This document shows, piece by piece, positions 28,109-39,082 of a stretch of DNA of 64,000 nt. The position numbers and the translations under genes are program-made. Numbering within the stretch: position 1 is the stretch's first letter; each line of letters opens with the position of its first letter. The notes under the pieces are model-generated. The model was given only the letters and a program-made list of their open reading frames with translations. It was not told where the DNA came from and did no database searches. The DNA comes from Saccharina japonica (lineage: Eukaryota > Sar > Phaeophyceae > Laminariales > Laminariaceae): NCBI GenBank assembly GCA_008828725.1, contig MEHQ01000840.1, positions 94,128 through 158,127 of the forward strand, given 5' to 3'.

Positions 28109-29711
28109 CTGGGAGTAGAAAATATTGATATTTTAGGGAAGGGAACACCCTGCCGAACCATTCGCAGGAACGCCGATACGGCGCGTGACATAACTTCAGA
28201 CCCATATATACGTACAAACACAAGAAAATATTGGTACACGTATGTATATATATATATAATACAATATATATTTATTTATAAAATGAAAAACTGCTGTGAG
28301 ATCGAGGATTTTGTCGAAACTCATATTTGCAAGCTCAGTGTGATACTTCGATTGCGCGTACTTACGGGTTTAATATGTCCTCATGCAGGACGTACATCCC
28401 GTAGGTATACCTATAGGACAGGGAACACCCAGCCGAACAGCTTGAAGGAAGGCCAACACGGCACGCGACAGCACTTCAGATTCATACCACACCAAGGAGA
28501 AAATATTGATACATAGGTCAAGGGGTCACCTGCCGCACGTTTCGAAGCAACGCCGATACAGCACGCCTATTCACTTCGGATTCATACACACACAAAAAAC
28601 AAACAAACATATAGATGTATAGGGCAGGCAGGGGTGCACGACAAAAAAAAACACGACCAAAAAACGAAACCCACACGCCTAAAAAGGGTAGTAGCGATTA
28701 TATACTGTCGCCAAAATTAAGCAGTATACTGGATTGGAGCAGTATACTGGCCGAGGGAAGCGAGAAACGCGGAGCGAAGGTATCAGGTACTCAACGCAGA
28801 GCAAGAGAGCAAACACTAAATATGCGTAGAGAAGGAAGCAACGCGAGAAAAGGTCAACCATCCGGGGGGTGGCGGAGAGCTCCTCTATCCTCTCTCCTCC
28901 CGAAACGCATTTGGCGGGTTTCCGTACTATAATATGGCGTATTTATTGGAAGTATGTAAGCGAAAAACGGCTGGCGAATGTATTGGCCGGGTCAAGATCA
29001 GTAGATTACTACTGCTAGCAAATACGTAGTGTGCCAGTGCCCAGCCCTATCGAAACGAAAACCAGTGCCGTGGAATTTCTGGACGAAAAAAAACAAACAT
29101 TTATTTCTTCGTCTTGACGGGGATGCGTGGTCAATGGTCAACTGACTAAGGCACCCAACAAACGAGTACGCCCTCACCTTCCCCCCCCCCCCCCACATGG
29201 CTTGCTCCGTCTCGAAAGGGATGCGTGGTCAATAACAGTCAAAGGACTAAGGCTAGCAACAAATGAATACGCCACACCCCCTCCCCCGGCTTACCTGGGG
29301 TAGCCCCGGGCAGAGCAGCCGCTGATCGCAGACTCAGGACACACCGGTGTGACCCCCTCACGTACTCCCCCACCAGAAAGGACGATTGCGGACTTCAGCG
29401 CGAGCGGTCCGAGGCTTCTGCGTTTGTCGAGCGCGCTGGTAATCAACACCCGGTGTCGCCGCCACCAGCGACCCCCCGCCCGCAGATTCGGAGCAAGTAA
29501 AAGGGCAGGGACGCTTGGAGGGACACATTTCGTGCTGCTGCCGGCAGACAAAACGAGCAGGGATGGAGAAAGGGGGGGGGGGGGGTACTTCATATTCATG
29601 CATAGTCGTAGTAGAAGGGCAGGGACGCTTCGAGGGACACATGTCGTGCTGCTGCCGGCAGACAAAACGAGCAGTGACGGGAAAAGGGAGGGGGGGGGGG
29701 GTACTTCATTC
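28109..29711 (-). repeat. Inverted copy of 21090-22697
   Basis: Reverse complement of the earlier segment, including R-family, T-family, the tandem CCGGCAGCAGCACGA repeat and PDZ exon 21368-21438. It lies between the two direct duplicons, so the segment is present in both orientations. Confidence 0.88.
29366..29436 (-). pseudogene. Inverted copy of the first exon of PDZ domain 2
   Basis: Same peptide KRRSLGPLALKSAIV on the minus strand. The G-run before the donor has five Gs instead of six, so its exit phase differs from 21438. There is no partner last exon downstream on this strand. Confidence 0.6.
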
Positions 29712-29765
29712 CCTTCTATCGTGTTCATCGACGAGGTTGATTCGATCGCCCCTAAGAGGGACAAG
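29712..29765 (+). pseudogene. CDC48/p97-type AAA ATPase Walker B exon fragment
   Basis: Eighteen codons read PSIVFIDEVDSIAPKRDK and end at a donor-like GACAAG then GTGCGT. hhhhDE is the Walker B motif and DSIAPKR is the signature that follows it in the D1 ring of CDC48/VCP-type ATPases (segregase acting on ubiquitinated proteins). No Walker A, sensor or arginine-finger exon is nearby. The fragment begins within a base or so of the end of the inverted duplication, so it was probably left behind by a rearrangement. Confidence 0.65.
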
Positions 29766-29779
29766 GTGCGTGTGTTGGC

Positions 29780-30058
29780 ATGTTTCAGGGGCGGCAGGGG
29801 GTGGATGGAGGACTGCTGTGTTCCTATACGGTAGGGGGCGTACCGCATATTGTTTTAGGTTGTTTGCTTGATTATAATATAGTAGATCGATTATTTAACC
29901 CAAAATCGGACCTTGTGAAGGTATACTTCGTACAAGTGCAAGCCGATGAAGAATCCCAGGGTCTACTCGAAGGCGTTTTTGTAAAGGTGGAGCACTACTG
30001 TACGCCCCACATGATATACCGAAGTTGCTCCATTGTGCATCCGTCCGTCAAATCATAG
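29780..30058 (+). CDS. Unrecognised 92-residue frame after the AAA fragment
   Basis: A non-repetitive plus frame with VDRLFNPKSDLVKVYFVQV and ADEESQGLLEGVFVKVEHY. Composition is protein-like. It lies in the short unique segment between the inverted arm and duplicon 2. No family recognised; a transposon fragment is possible. Confidence 0.3.
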   Translation: MFQGRQGVDGGLLCSYTVGGVPHIVLGCLLDYNIVDRLFNPKSDLVKVYFVQVQADEESQGLLEGVFVKVEHYCTPHMIYRSCSIVHPSVKS

Positions 30059-30134
30059 TGCCGCTTTGTTCTTCCTACTGTACTACGTTCCTCCTACACA
30101 GCAGTACAGCACTATTTATATCGTCCTCATGCAT

Positions 30135-30275
30135 GGTTTTGATTTCATCGCCCCTATGACCCTGTCAGAACCGCACTGTACAGAGAAAACTAATGTAACT
30201 CTATTTTCAAGAATGTTGTACTCAACACGAAAGTGCAGTGTTAACAGGGACGAGGTGCGTGTGTTGGCATGTTCG
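30135..30275 (+). pseudogene. Second, broken copy of the AAA fragment region
   Basis: GGTTTTGATTTCATCGCCCC corresponds to GGTTGATTCGATCGCCCC of the first copy. After about 90 unrelated bases, AACAGGGACGAGGTGCGTG and TGTTGGCATG match the donor side. The Walker B codons are lost. Confidence 0.5.
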
Positions 30276-31583
30276 GTGCGGGAGGGCGTACTCATTTGTT
30301 GGTTGCCTTAGTCAGTTGACCATTGACCACGCATCCCCGTCAAGACGAAGAAATAAATCTTTGTTTTTTTTCGCCCAGAAATTCCACGGCACTGGTTGGT
30401 TTTCGTTTCGATAGGGCTGGGCACTGGCACACTACGTATTTGCTAGCAGTAGTAATCTACTGATCTTGACCCGGCCAATACATTCGCCAGCCGTTTTTCG
30501 CTTACATACTTCCAATAAATACGCCATATTATAGTACGGAAACCCGCCAAATGCGTTTCGGGAGGAGAGAGGATAGAGGAGCTCTCCGCCACCCCCCGGA
30601 TGTTGGACCTTTTCACACGTTCCTTTTTTCCTTCGCTATATTTCACATTTGGTGTCTTTCTCTGCGTTGAGTACCTAATACCTTTGCTCCGCGTTTCTAG
30701 CTTCCCTCGGCCAGTATACTGCTCCAATCCAGTATACTGCTTAATTTTGGCGACAGTATATAATCGCTACTACCCTTTTTAGGCGTGTGGGTTTCGTTTT
30801 TTGGTCGTGTTTTTTTTTGTCGTGCACCCCTGCCTGCCCTATACATCTATATGTTTGTTTGTTTTTTTTGTGTGTATGAATCCGAAGTGAATAGGCGTGC
30901 TGTATCGGCGTTGCTTCGAAACGTGCGGCAGGTGACCCCTTGACCTATGTATCAATATTTTCTCCTTGGTGTGGTATGAATCTGAAGTGCTGTCGCGTGC
31001 CGTGTTGGCCTTCCTTCAAGCTGTTCGGCTGGGTGTTCCCTGTCCTATAGGTATACCTACGGGATGTACGTCCTGCATGAGGACATATTAAACCCGTAAG
31101 TACGCGCAATCGAAGTATCACACTGAGCTTGCAAATATGAGTTTCGACAAAATCCTCGATCTCACAGCAGTTTTTCATTTTATAAATAAATATATATTGT
31201 ATTATATATATATACATACGTGTACCAATATTTTCTTGTGTTTGTACGTATATATGGGTCTGAAGTTCTGTCACGTGCTGTATCGGCGTTCCTTCGAATG
31301 GTTCGGCAGGGTGTTCCCTTCCCTAAAATATCAATATTTTCTACTCCCAAGTGTGTATATAATAGTCTGAATTGCTGTCGCGTGTATCTGTATTGCCCTC
31401 CCCCTTTTGCTGGATTAATGAATTATCCCTTCTCCAACAACCACAAATGACTGCAACTTACAGTAGTATTGTTCTCCCCCTTTTGCTAAATTTTATGCAG
31501 TGTATATGATGGGAAATCATCAATCTACCCCCCATGGAATTATGTACGTGCGGTATCGGCGGTTCTTTTTTAATGCTCGGCAG

Positions 31584-31762
31584 GTGGCCTCCCCACCCGC
31601 GGCGCGTTTGTCTCTGAAGACCTTAACCTTGGTGGCACCGTCATCCCGTCGGGGTCGCAGCTAGTCGCCGTCAACGACAAGACCACGAAAGACATGGAGT
31701 TTGAGGCGGCCAGAGCCTTGGCGATGACCGGCACCCTCGGGACCGTGTTGAGCTTCGAGTAG
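31584..31762 (+). pseudogene. Orphan copy of the last PDZ exon
   Basis: Identical in peptide to 22932-23110; the change seen (GTG to GTC) is silent. Its proper upstream exon is not present on this strand because the duplication starts after 21438. It is followed by the same two decayed tail copies (31763-31951). Confidence 0.7.
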
Positions 31763-31956
31763 ACGTCAATACCACGGAGGATGTGGGGCTTGAGCCGGCT
31801 AGAGCCTTATGAATGACGCCCGGCACCCCTGGCACCGTGCTTGAATTTCGAGTAGACGGCAAGACCTCGAAGGGCATGTAGCTTGAGGCAGCCAGGGCCT
31901 TGATGATTGATGATGACACGAACCCTCGGCAACGTGTTGAGTTTTGAGTAGAGGAC

Positions 31957-32016
31957 GTGAGTGAGTGAGTGAGTGAGTGAGTGAGTGAGTGAGTGAGTGA
32001 GTGAGTGAGTGAGTGT
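31957..32016 (+). repeat. GTGA microsatellite, copy 2
   Basis: About 14-15 perfect GTGA units, one more than in copy 1. Confidence 0.95.
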
Positions 32017-32784
32017 AGCGGATAACTACAAGCCACGAGCGCTTTTCCCACGGCACTTGAACTAGCCGGCGTCCACAGTGTGGTGGTCTACATAGCGGGA
32101 AACGTTGTGAAACCTAGGTAAGGTCGATTTCCCGAGTTTGAGCCCCTCTCCCCCCCCTCTTGAGTTTTTTTTTCTGGTACGAACATTGACGCGCACAAAG
32201 CGCCTATCATAGCGTGTGTAGACGCGTACTTCGACGCGAGTCAAGGAGGGGGGGAAAGGCTGAAGGCACGCGCCTTAGTGCGGAGGCGGGGAGCGCCTGG
32301 TGTGTGACCCCAGATTTGAGTTACAAAAGAGGCAGCTGGAGAGAGTACCGCGAAAAACATTTTATGGGGTGGGGGGGAGGAAAAGAACAAAAAAATCGGC
32401 GAACGTTCAGGACAAATCTGGCGGGTGACGCGGCCCAATCACGTCAGAGTGCTAGAAATTGATGGTTTCACACCTCGGATGGTATAACCGGTTCCCACTT
32501 GATGATTTAGCTCTTTCAAGGCAGATATCTGTATGGTCTGTATGATCTAGCTCGTGCTGTTGGGTGGGAGCCGTACAACCTGCGTGATGTGCAATAGGTT
32601 TCCTGGTTTGGATCTGTACGACAGTACACAGACCCTGCACAATACCTCGTAATGGCAGCTTAGGACCTAGATCATCTATAGATGATCTATCTGTAGATAA
32701 TCTGTCTGACGTTTGAGACATTTCCATCGGTGTCAGCGGGGTGCCATACAATACGTTTGAAAGAGATAACTGGGGCGAGGTGGG

Positions 32785-32960
32785 GATGTACTTCATTTTC
32801 ATGCATGGCCGCAGTCGTATGGCCATAGACCCTTGCATCCCTACAATGCCGGGACGGAACACGTCGGGTTTTCACCAACCAGGCAGACATTACTTGCACC
32901 AAGCTTTGCGGAGCGCCGTGAAGTGTTGGGTGAGTAGCATACGGATGCATCCTACTAAAA
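32785..32960 (+). repeat. T-family type 2 repeat, duplicon 2 copy
   Basis: Same as 24128-24305, with only a few changes. Confidence 0.85.
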
Positions 32961-33854
32961 ACGGGGGTAGCCCTTGTAGTTGGGCTACTACGCGGGGCGC
33001 GATTTTGTCAGATGTGTGTGCTATTGATATGATTTCCACCAGCTGTTTGGCGCCTTCCTTCGTTCTACTCGTACTGTAAAAGCCTGGACGGGGTAGGTAT
33101 CTATCCCATCTACGCCAGCCATGGTTAAACTGGTGCAGGTATTTTGTGATGGAAGGCTGCTGTGCGCTTGGCGCTAGCGTTGGTTTGCTGAGCGTTTTAC
33201 TGGGCCATATTATACTGTAGCGTTGAAAGGCACTGCTGTACTGTTGGGGGCTGCTATGATTTGGCGATACCATAGTGTTTGGCGACAGCGTTGGGCGATA
33301 GTGTTAGGAGATAACGTTAGGCGATAGCGTTGGGAGGTATGTGTAGCGTTCGACTGCTGTGCGTTTAGGAGATGTATATCCCAATCATCGCTTGGCGAAG
33401 AGTTCAACGACAAATTTGGGTTTCTGTGCGTTTATTGTCATTCAGTGTTTGATGACAGCCTTGTACCGCTGTGCGTTTGGTTATAAATAGCGGTTTTTGC
33501 GACACAAGTGACGTTTTGGACGGGGGCCTTGGATGTCGGAAGCGGTTGATGGATTTTTTTTGGAGTGGCGTTTGTCTGTGCGTGTCTGCCCGTCAGCAAG
33601 CTATTTTACTGCGCTGTAGCTACCCGACTGGAGGTTCCGTACCTGGGACAGATAGATCAGATAGATCATTCCCACTTGATGGGATAGGTCCTACAGAGCA
33701 GATTTATTCCCGACTTTGTATGATCTGTATGATCTGTATGATCTGTACGATCTAGCTCGTGTTGCCGGGTGGGATCTGTACAATCTGCACGATTTAGCAC
33801 AATTTTTGTGGGATAGATCTGTATGATGCAGATGCCGTTCGGCCTCTCACAGCG

Positions 33855-34320
33855 GCAGATGATGAACTATATGATCTAGATCATGATATATCTGTAGATG
33901 ATCTAGATCGTGATCTGTCTGTAGATGATCTAGATCATGATATATCTGTAGATGATCTAGTTCATGATCTATCTGTAGATGGTCTTGGTCGTGATCTATC
34001 TGTAGATGGTCTAGATCATGATATATCTGTAGATGATCTAGATCATGCTATACCTGTAGATTATCTATATCATGGTATATCTGTGGATGATCTAGATCAT
34101 GGTCTATCTGTAGATGATTTAGATCATGCTATATATGTGGATGATCTAGATCATGATCTATCTGTAGATGATCTACTGTAGGTCACGATACATCTGTAGA
34201 TGATCTAGATCATTATCTATCTGTAGATGATCTAGATCACGATCCATCTGCAGATTATCTAGGTCAAGATATATCTGTAAATTATCTAGATCATGATATA
34301 TATGTAGATGATCTGTAGAT
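33855..34320 (+). repeat. 27 bp satellite array A, copy 2
   Basis: Same units and order as 25195-25660, including the CTACTGTAGGTCACGATACA break. Confidence 0.92.
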
Positions 34321-35273
34321 GATATGTCCGAGGTATGGCAGGTTCGTTCACCCTATTCCGGAGGGGCTAGTGTAGTAAGAATAATCAGAACCCACAAAGG
34401 GCACAAAAACCATATACTCGTATCATATCCCTCGTATGTTTACGATATACACCATACATGCGAGTATTTTGGTCCTGATTACTACATTCCCCCGCAAATA
34501 TATTCCCCCGCTAAAGTAGGAGATTTCAGAAGGAAATTGTGACGACAAAAAAAAATGAAGAGTTCACATCGGCCACTATATACGTACGTACGTACTTGGT
34601 GCTTGAGTTTTGCGGGGTCATAAAATGACCTCCGACTTAATTTAGATCAGGCCCCCGACTTGCAACGTGATCAGGCCTCCGACTTACAATGTGATCAGTC
34701 GTACGGCACAGGCGTAGAATACGTAGGAAGCACGGGGGGGGGGGGTGAGGTTACTTGCAATCATCCGAAACATATTTTGTTTTTTGTTGTCTTTAGACAT
34801 ATGTTATATATATATATCAGGTATATGATAGCGTTTGTCTAGCTGGCTGTCATCGTGCATGCTTTACGTGCGCATCATACAGCGTTTTTGGGTTACACGA
34901 TAGGAAGCGGTTCTCCTGGTTGGTTGCGTATGGGTATGCATGGCTCACCGTGGTGGTGTCACCTTCGAGGTGTATTACTACGATACGTAGGGGTAGAAAT
35001 GTTTTGGCCGAAATAGGTTCTGAATTATGGGGCCCCTTAACCCAAATTCCTCGGAATAAACATTTATTTTCACGTAACTGTGCCCCTGCTAAGACAAAAT
35101 AACCATACCTAGTACATACGATCATACTTCGTACATCCGTAGGATATGGACGTGGGTTCAATTCCGGGGTCACATGTACCTACACATCCCTTTTCGGTTC
35201 CGCCTCCTTACTGGGGGCAGCAATACCACTCGTTGTGGGCGTAAATGTTAAGAGAGTTTAAACAATACTATGA

Positions 35274-35891
35274 AGACTAAACAGTCCTTATATTTCCGCC
35301 ATAGAGTGGTCGTGCAAAAATAAAAACGGTTTTCAAAATGCGGAAGGACACAAACCATCGATTCCTATTGCATGGTCTGTAGATTTTCTAGGGAAGATTC
35401 TAAAAATCCTGATCTGTGTAGTAGTAGGATCTATTGGTATCATAGCTCGTTTTGCCGGGTGGGTCTATAGGACAAGGTATATGGGTATACAACAGCTTGT
35501 CCTGTGGCCACGTACACACGATTCTGGACACGAGTTAATGCGAGAACAATATCATCAACAACGACAACATATCACAGCGGCAGGCTGGGATCTAGGTGAT
35601 GTAGTAGATCATGATCTATCTATAGATTACCTAGATCATAATATATCTGTAGATGATCTAAACAATGATATATCTGTAGGTGATCTAGACCATGATCTAT
35701 CTGTAGATGATCTAGATCATGATATATCTGTAGATTATCTAGATAATGATATATATGTATATGATCTAGACCATGATCTATCTGTAGATGATCCAGATCA
35801 TGATATATCTATAGATTATCTAGATCATGATATATCTGTAGATGATCTAGACCATGATCTATCTGTAGATGATCCAGATCATGATATATAG
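35274..35891 (+). CDS. Putative Asp-rich nonapeptide-repeat protein, copy 2a
   Basis: 205 codons in the same frame as 26612-27142. It differs from copy 1 by several amino-acid changes in the head (for example F for L in the IIAR(L/F)AGW segment and L for P in VDF(P/L)GK) and by about three extra nonapeptide repeats. No stop or frameshift is present in the head. It has a hydrophobic span followed by an acidic repeat tail. Confidence 0.4.
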   Translation, partial: RLNSPYISAIEWSCKNKNGFQNAEGHKPSIPIAWSVDFLGKILKILICVVVGSIGIIARFAGWVYRTRYMGIQQLVLWPRTHDSGHELMREQYHQQRQHITAAGWDLGDVVDHDLSIDYLDHNISVDDLNNDISVGDLDHDLSVDDLDHDISVDYLDNDIYVYDLDHDLSVDDPDHDISIDYLDHDISVDDLDHDLSVDDPDHDI

Positions 35892-36235
35892 ATTATCTAG
35901 ATCATGATATATCTGTAGATGATCTAGACCATGATCTATCTGTAGATGGTCTAGATCATGATCCATCTTTAGATGATCTAGACCGTGATATATCTGTGGA
36001 ATGATCTAGATCATGGTCTATCTGTAGATGATTTAGATCATGCTATTATGTGGATGATCTAGATCATGATCTATCTGTAGATGATCTACTGTAGGTCACG
36101 ATACATCTGTAGATGATCTAGATCATTATCTATCTGTAGATGATCTAGATCACGATCCATCTGCAGATTATCTAGGTCAAGATATATCTGTAAATTATCT
36201 AGATCATGATATATATGTAGATGATCTGTAGATGA
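35600..36235 (+). repeat. 27 bp satellite array B/A junction, copy 2a
   Basis: Array B units run to about 36000, where the tandem junction switches directly to array A units. Confidence 0.9.
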
Positions 36236-37187
36236 TATGTCCGAGGTATGGCAGGTTCGTTCACCCTATTCCGGAGGGGCTAGTGTAGTAAGAATAATCA
36301 GAACCCACAAAGGGCACAAAAACCATATACTCGTATCATATCCCTCGTATGTTTACGATATACACCATACATACGAGTATTTTTTGTCCTGATTACTACA
36401 TTCCCCCGCAAATATATTCCCCCGCTAAAGTAGGAGATTTCAGAAGGAAATTGTGACGACAAAAAAAAATGAAGAGTTCACATCGGCCACTATATACGTA
36501 CGTACGTACTTGGTGCTTGAGTTTTGCGGGGTCATAAAATGACCTCCGACTTAATTTAGATCAGGCCCCCGACTTGCAACGTGATCAGGCCTCCGACTTA
36601 CAATGTGATCAGTCGTACGGCACAGGCGTAGAATACGTAGGAAGCACGGGGGGGGGGGGTGAGGTTACTTGCAATCATCCGAAACATATTTTGTTTTTTG
36701 TTGTCTTTAGACATATGTTATATATATATATCAGGTATATGATAGCGTTTGTCTAGCTGGCTGTCATCGTGCATGCTTTACGTGCGCATCATACAGCGTT
36801 TTTGGGTTACACGATAGGAAGCGGTTCTCCTGGTTGGTTGCGTATGGGTATGCATGGCTCACCGTGGTGGTGTCACCTTCGAGGTGTATTACTACGATAC
36901 GTAGGGGTAGAAATGTTTTGGCCGAAATAGGTTCTGAATTATGGGGCCCCTTAACCCAAATTCCTCGGAATAAACATTTATTTTCACGTAACTGTGCCCC
37001 TGCTAAGACAAAATAACCATACCTAGTACATACGATCATACTTCGTACATCCGTAGGATATGGACGTGGGTTCAATTCCGGGGTCACATGTACCTACACA
37101 TCCCTTTTCGGTTCCGCCTCCTTACTGGGGGCAGCAATACCACTCGTTGTGGGCGTAAATGTTAAGAGAGTTTAAACAATACTATGA

Positions 37188-37805
37188 AGACTAAACAGTC
37201 CTTATATTTCCGCCATAGAGTGGTCGTGCAAAAATAAAAACGGTTTTCAAAATGCGGAAGGACACAAACCATCGATTCCTATTGCATGGTCTGTAGATTT
37301 TCTAGGGAAGATTCTAAAAATCCTGATCTGTGTAGTAGTAGGATCTATTGGTATCATAGCTCGTTTTGCCGGGTGGGTCTATAGGACAAGGTATATGGGT
37401 ATACAACAGCTTGTCCTGTGGCCACGTACACACGATTCTGGACACGAGTTAATGCGAGAACAATATCATCAACAACGACAACATATCACAGCGGCAGGCT
37501 GGGATCTAGGTGATGTAGTAGATCATGATCTATCTATAGATTACCTAGATCATAATATATCTGTAGATGATCTAAACAATGATATATCTGTAGGTGATCT
37601 AGACCATGATCTATCTGTAGATGATCTAGATCATGATATATCTGTAGATTATCTAGATAATGATATATATGTATATGATCTAGACCATGATCTATCTGTA
37701 GATGATCCAGATCATGATATATCTATAGATTATCTAGATCATGATATATCTGTAGATGATCTAGACCATGATCTATCTGTAGATGATCCAGATCATGATA
37801 TATAG
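37188..37805 (+). CDS. Putative Asp-rich nonapeptide-repeat protein, copy 2b
   Basis: Identical reading to 35274-35891 as far as can be read, lying one 1914 bp period further on. Confidence 0.4.
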   Translation, partial: RLNSPYISAIEWSCKNKNGFQNAEGHKPSIPIAWSVDFLGKILKILICVVVGSIGIIARFAGWVYRTRYMGIQQLVLWPRTHDSGHELMREQYHQQRQHITAAGWDLGDVVDHDLSIDYLDHNISVDDLNNDISVGDLDHDLSVDDLDHDISVDYLDNDIYVYDLDHDLSVDDPDHDISIDYLDHDISVDDLDHDLSVDDPDHDI

Positions 37806-38280
37806 ATTATCTAGATCATGATATATCTGTAGATGATCTAGACCATGATCTATCTGTAGATGGTCTAGATCATGATCCATCTTTAGATGATCTAGACCGT
37901 GATATATCTGTGGATGATCTAGATCATGATATATTTGTAGATGGTCTAGGTCATGATATACCGTATATATGTAGATAGTCTAGATCATGATATGTCTGTG
38001 GATGATCTAGATCATGATCTATCTGTAGATTATCTAGATCGTGATATATTTGTAGATTATATAGATGGTAATATATCTATCTGTAGATCATCTAGATCAT
38101 GATATATTTATAGATGATCTAGATCATGACCTACCTACAGGTGATCTAGACCACGATCCATCTGCAGATGATCTAGATCATAACCGATCCGATGGTAATA
38201 TATCTGTAGATGATCTAGATCATGTTCTATCGGCAGATTATCAAGATGGAAATTTATTTGTAGATGATCTGTCCGAGGCG
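37515..38280 (+). repeat. 27 bp satellite array B, copy 2b
   Basis: About 28 units. The end reads LFVDDLSEARA and stop at 38289, as in copy 1. Confidence 0.92.
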
Positions 38281-38784
38281 CGAGCGTAATGAAGGTGCCC
38301 CTATTTTTTCCGTTACCACCCACACCCGAGAAGAGGAGTTATATCCCCTAGGTTTACCCAGGGTTATCTATATCGGAAACTCCAAACTTGTCTGCCTGAC
38401 CCCCGAATGACCCCTCCCTCTTCTACCTTATCATAATTGGCCACACCTAGGGAACAGCAGGGCAACGATTGCCCTGTTCTACAGCAGTTACAGCATATAC
38501 CCTCACCCAATAAACGGCTTTTGATTTTCTCTGGGGTCACATGGCAGACACTCCTCTCCTGCGTACGGTACGCGCGTACGTCCGCTGATAAAACGATCGT
38601 CATAGATACAACAAGGCTCCGCATGGGTGCCGGCCATCTCGCCGCCAGCACTCATTCGTGCTCCGGTAGTAAAGGGGAGAAGGGGCTCGAGAAGTCACTT
38701 CGGAGATGATTTTTTCTTCTTTGCCTGCATGTAGCATGCATTCTATGTACTGGTATATTAAAAAAATTGAAAAAACAAAAACAG

Positions 38785-38915
38785 CTGTGAGATCGAGGAT
38801 TTTGTCGAAACTCATTTTTGCTACGTAGCTGAGTGTGACGCTTCGATCGCGCGTTACTTACGGGTTTTGTATGTCCTCATGCAGGATGTACATCACGTAT
38901 GAGGGGGACACAATA
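38785..38915 (+). repeat. R-family dispersed repeat at the right end of duplicon 2
   Basis: CAGCTGTGAGATCGAGGATT, TTGTCGAAACTCATTTTTGC and GTCCTCATGCAGGATGTACA. The duplicon match ends exactly where this repeat begins. In copy 1 the same edge is joined to the inverted segment, which carries its own R copy. Confidence 0.8.
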
Positions 38916-39082
38916 GTATACATGGCAGAGAAGCCACGGAGTTGTTGCAGACAATTTGCCAAGAAGTGCTTGGAAAATTGACGGAGGGCCCGTGTCTTCA
39001 GTACCGCAATGGAGGCACAGTTAGTAGGTCGAGCTCGTCAACAGCAACACACCCATCACTGAACCCATAAAAACGCATCGGT

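Larger units (their letters stand above)
21630..28112 (+). repeat. Segmental duplication, copy 1
   Basis: Matches 30285-38780 in direct orientation almost base for base. The left limit is near GAGGGCGTACTC at 21626/30283 and the right limit after ATTAAAAAAATTGAAAAAAC at 28112/38780. The offset is 8652-8665 bp over most of the length. It carries PDZ exon 22932-23110, T-family and R-family repeats, a GTGA microsatellite and the 27 bp satellite arrays. Confidence 0.9.
34087..37914 (+). repeat. 1914 bp tandem duplication inside duplicon 2
   Basis: 34087-36000 and 36001-37914 match with a constant offset of 1914. The join is inside the 27 bp satellite at TCTGTGGAATGATC, where one extra A sits, and one unit there has lost two bases (GCTATTATGTGG). 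The copies look essentially identical, so the event is recent or an assembly effect. Confidence 0.9.
30285..38780 (+). repeat. Segmental duplication, copy 2
   Basis: Direct copy of 21630-28112. It differs by few substitutions, one extra GTGA unit, a few satellite units and an internal 1914 bp tandem duplication. Confidence 0.9.
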
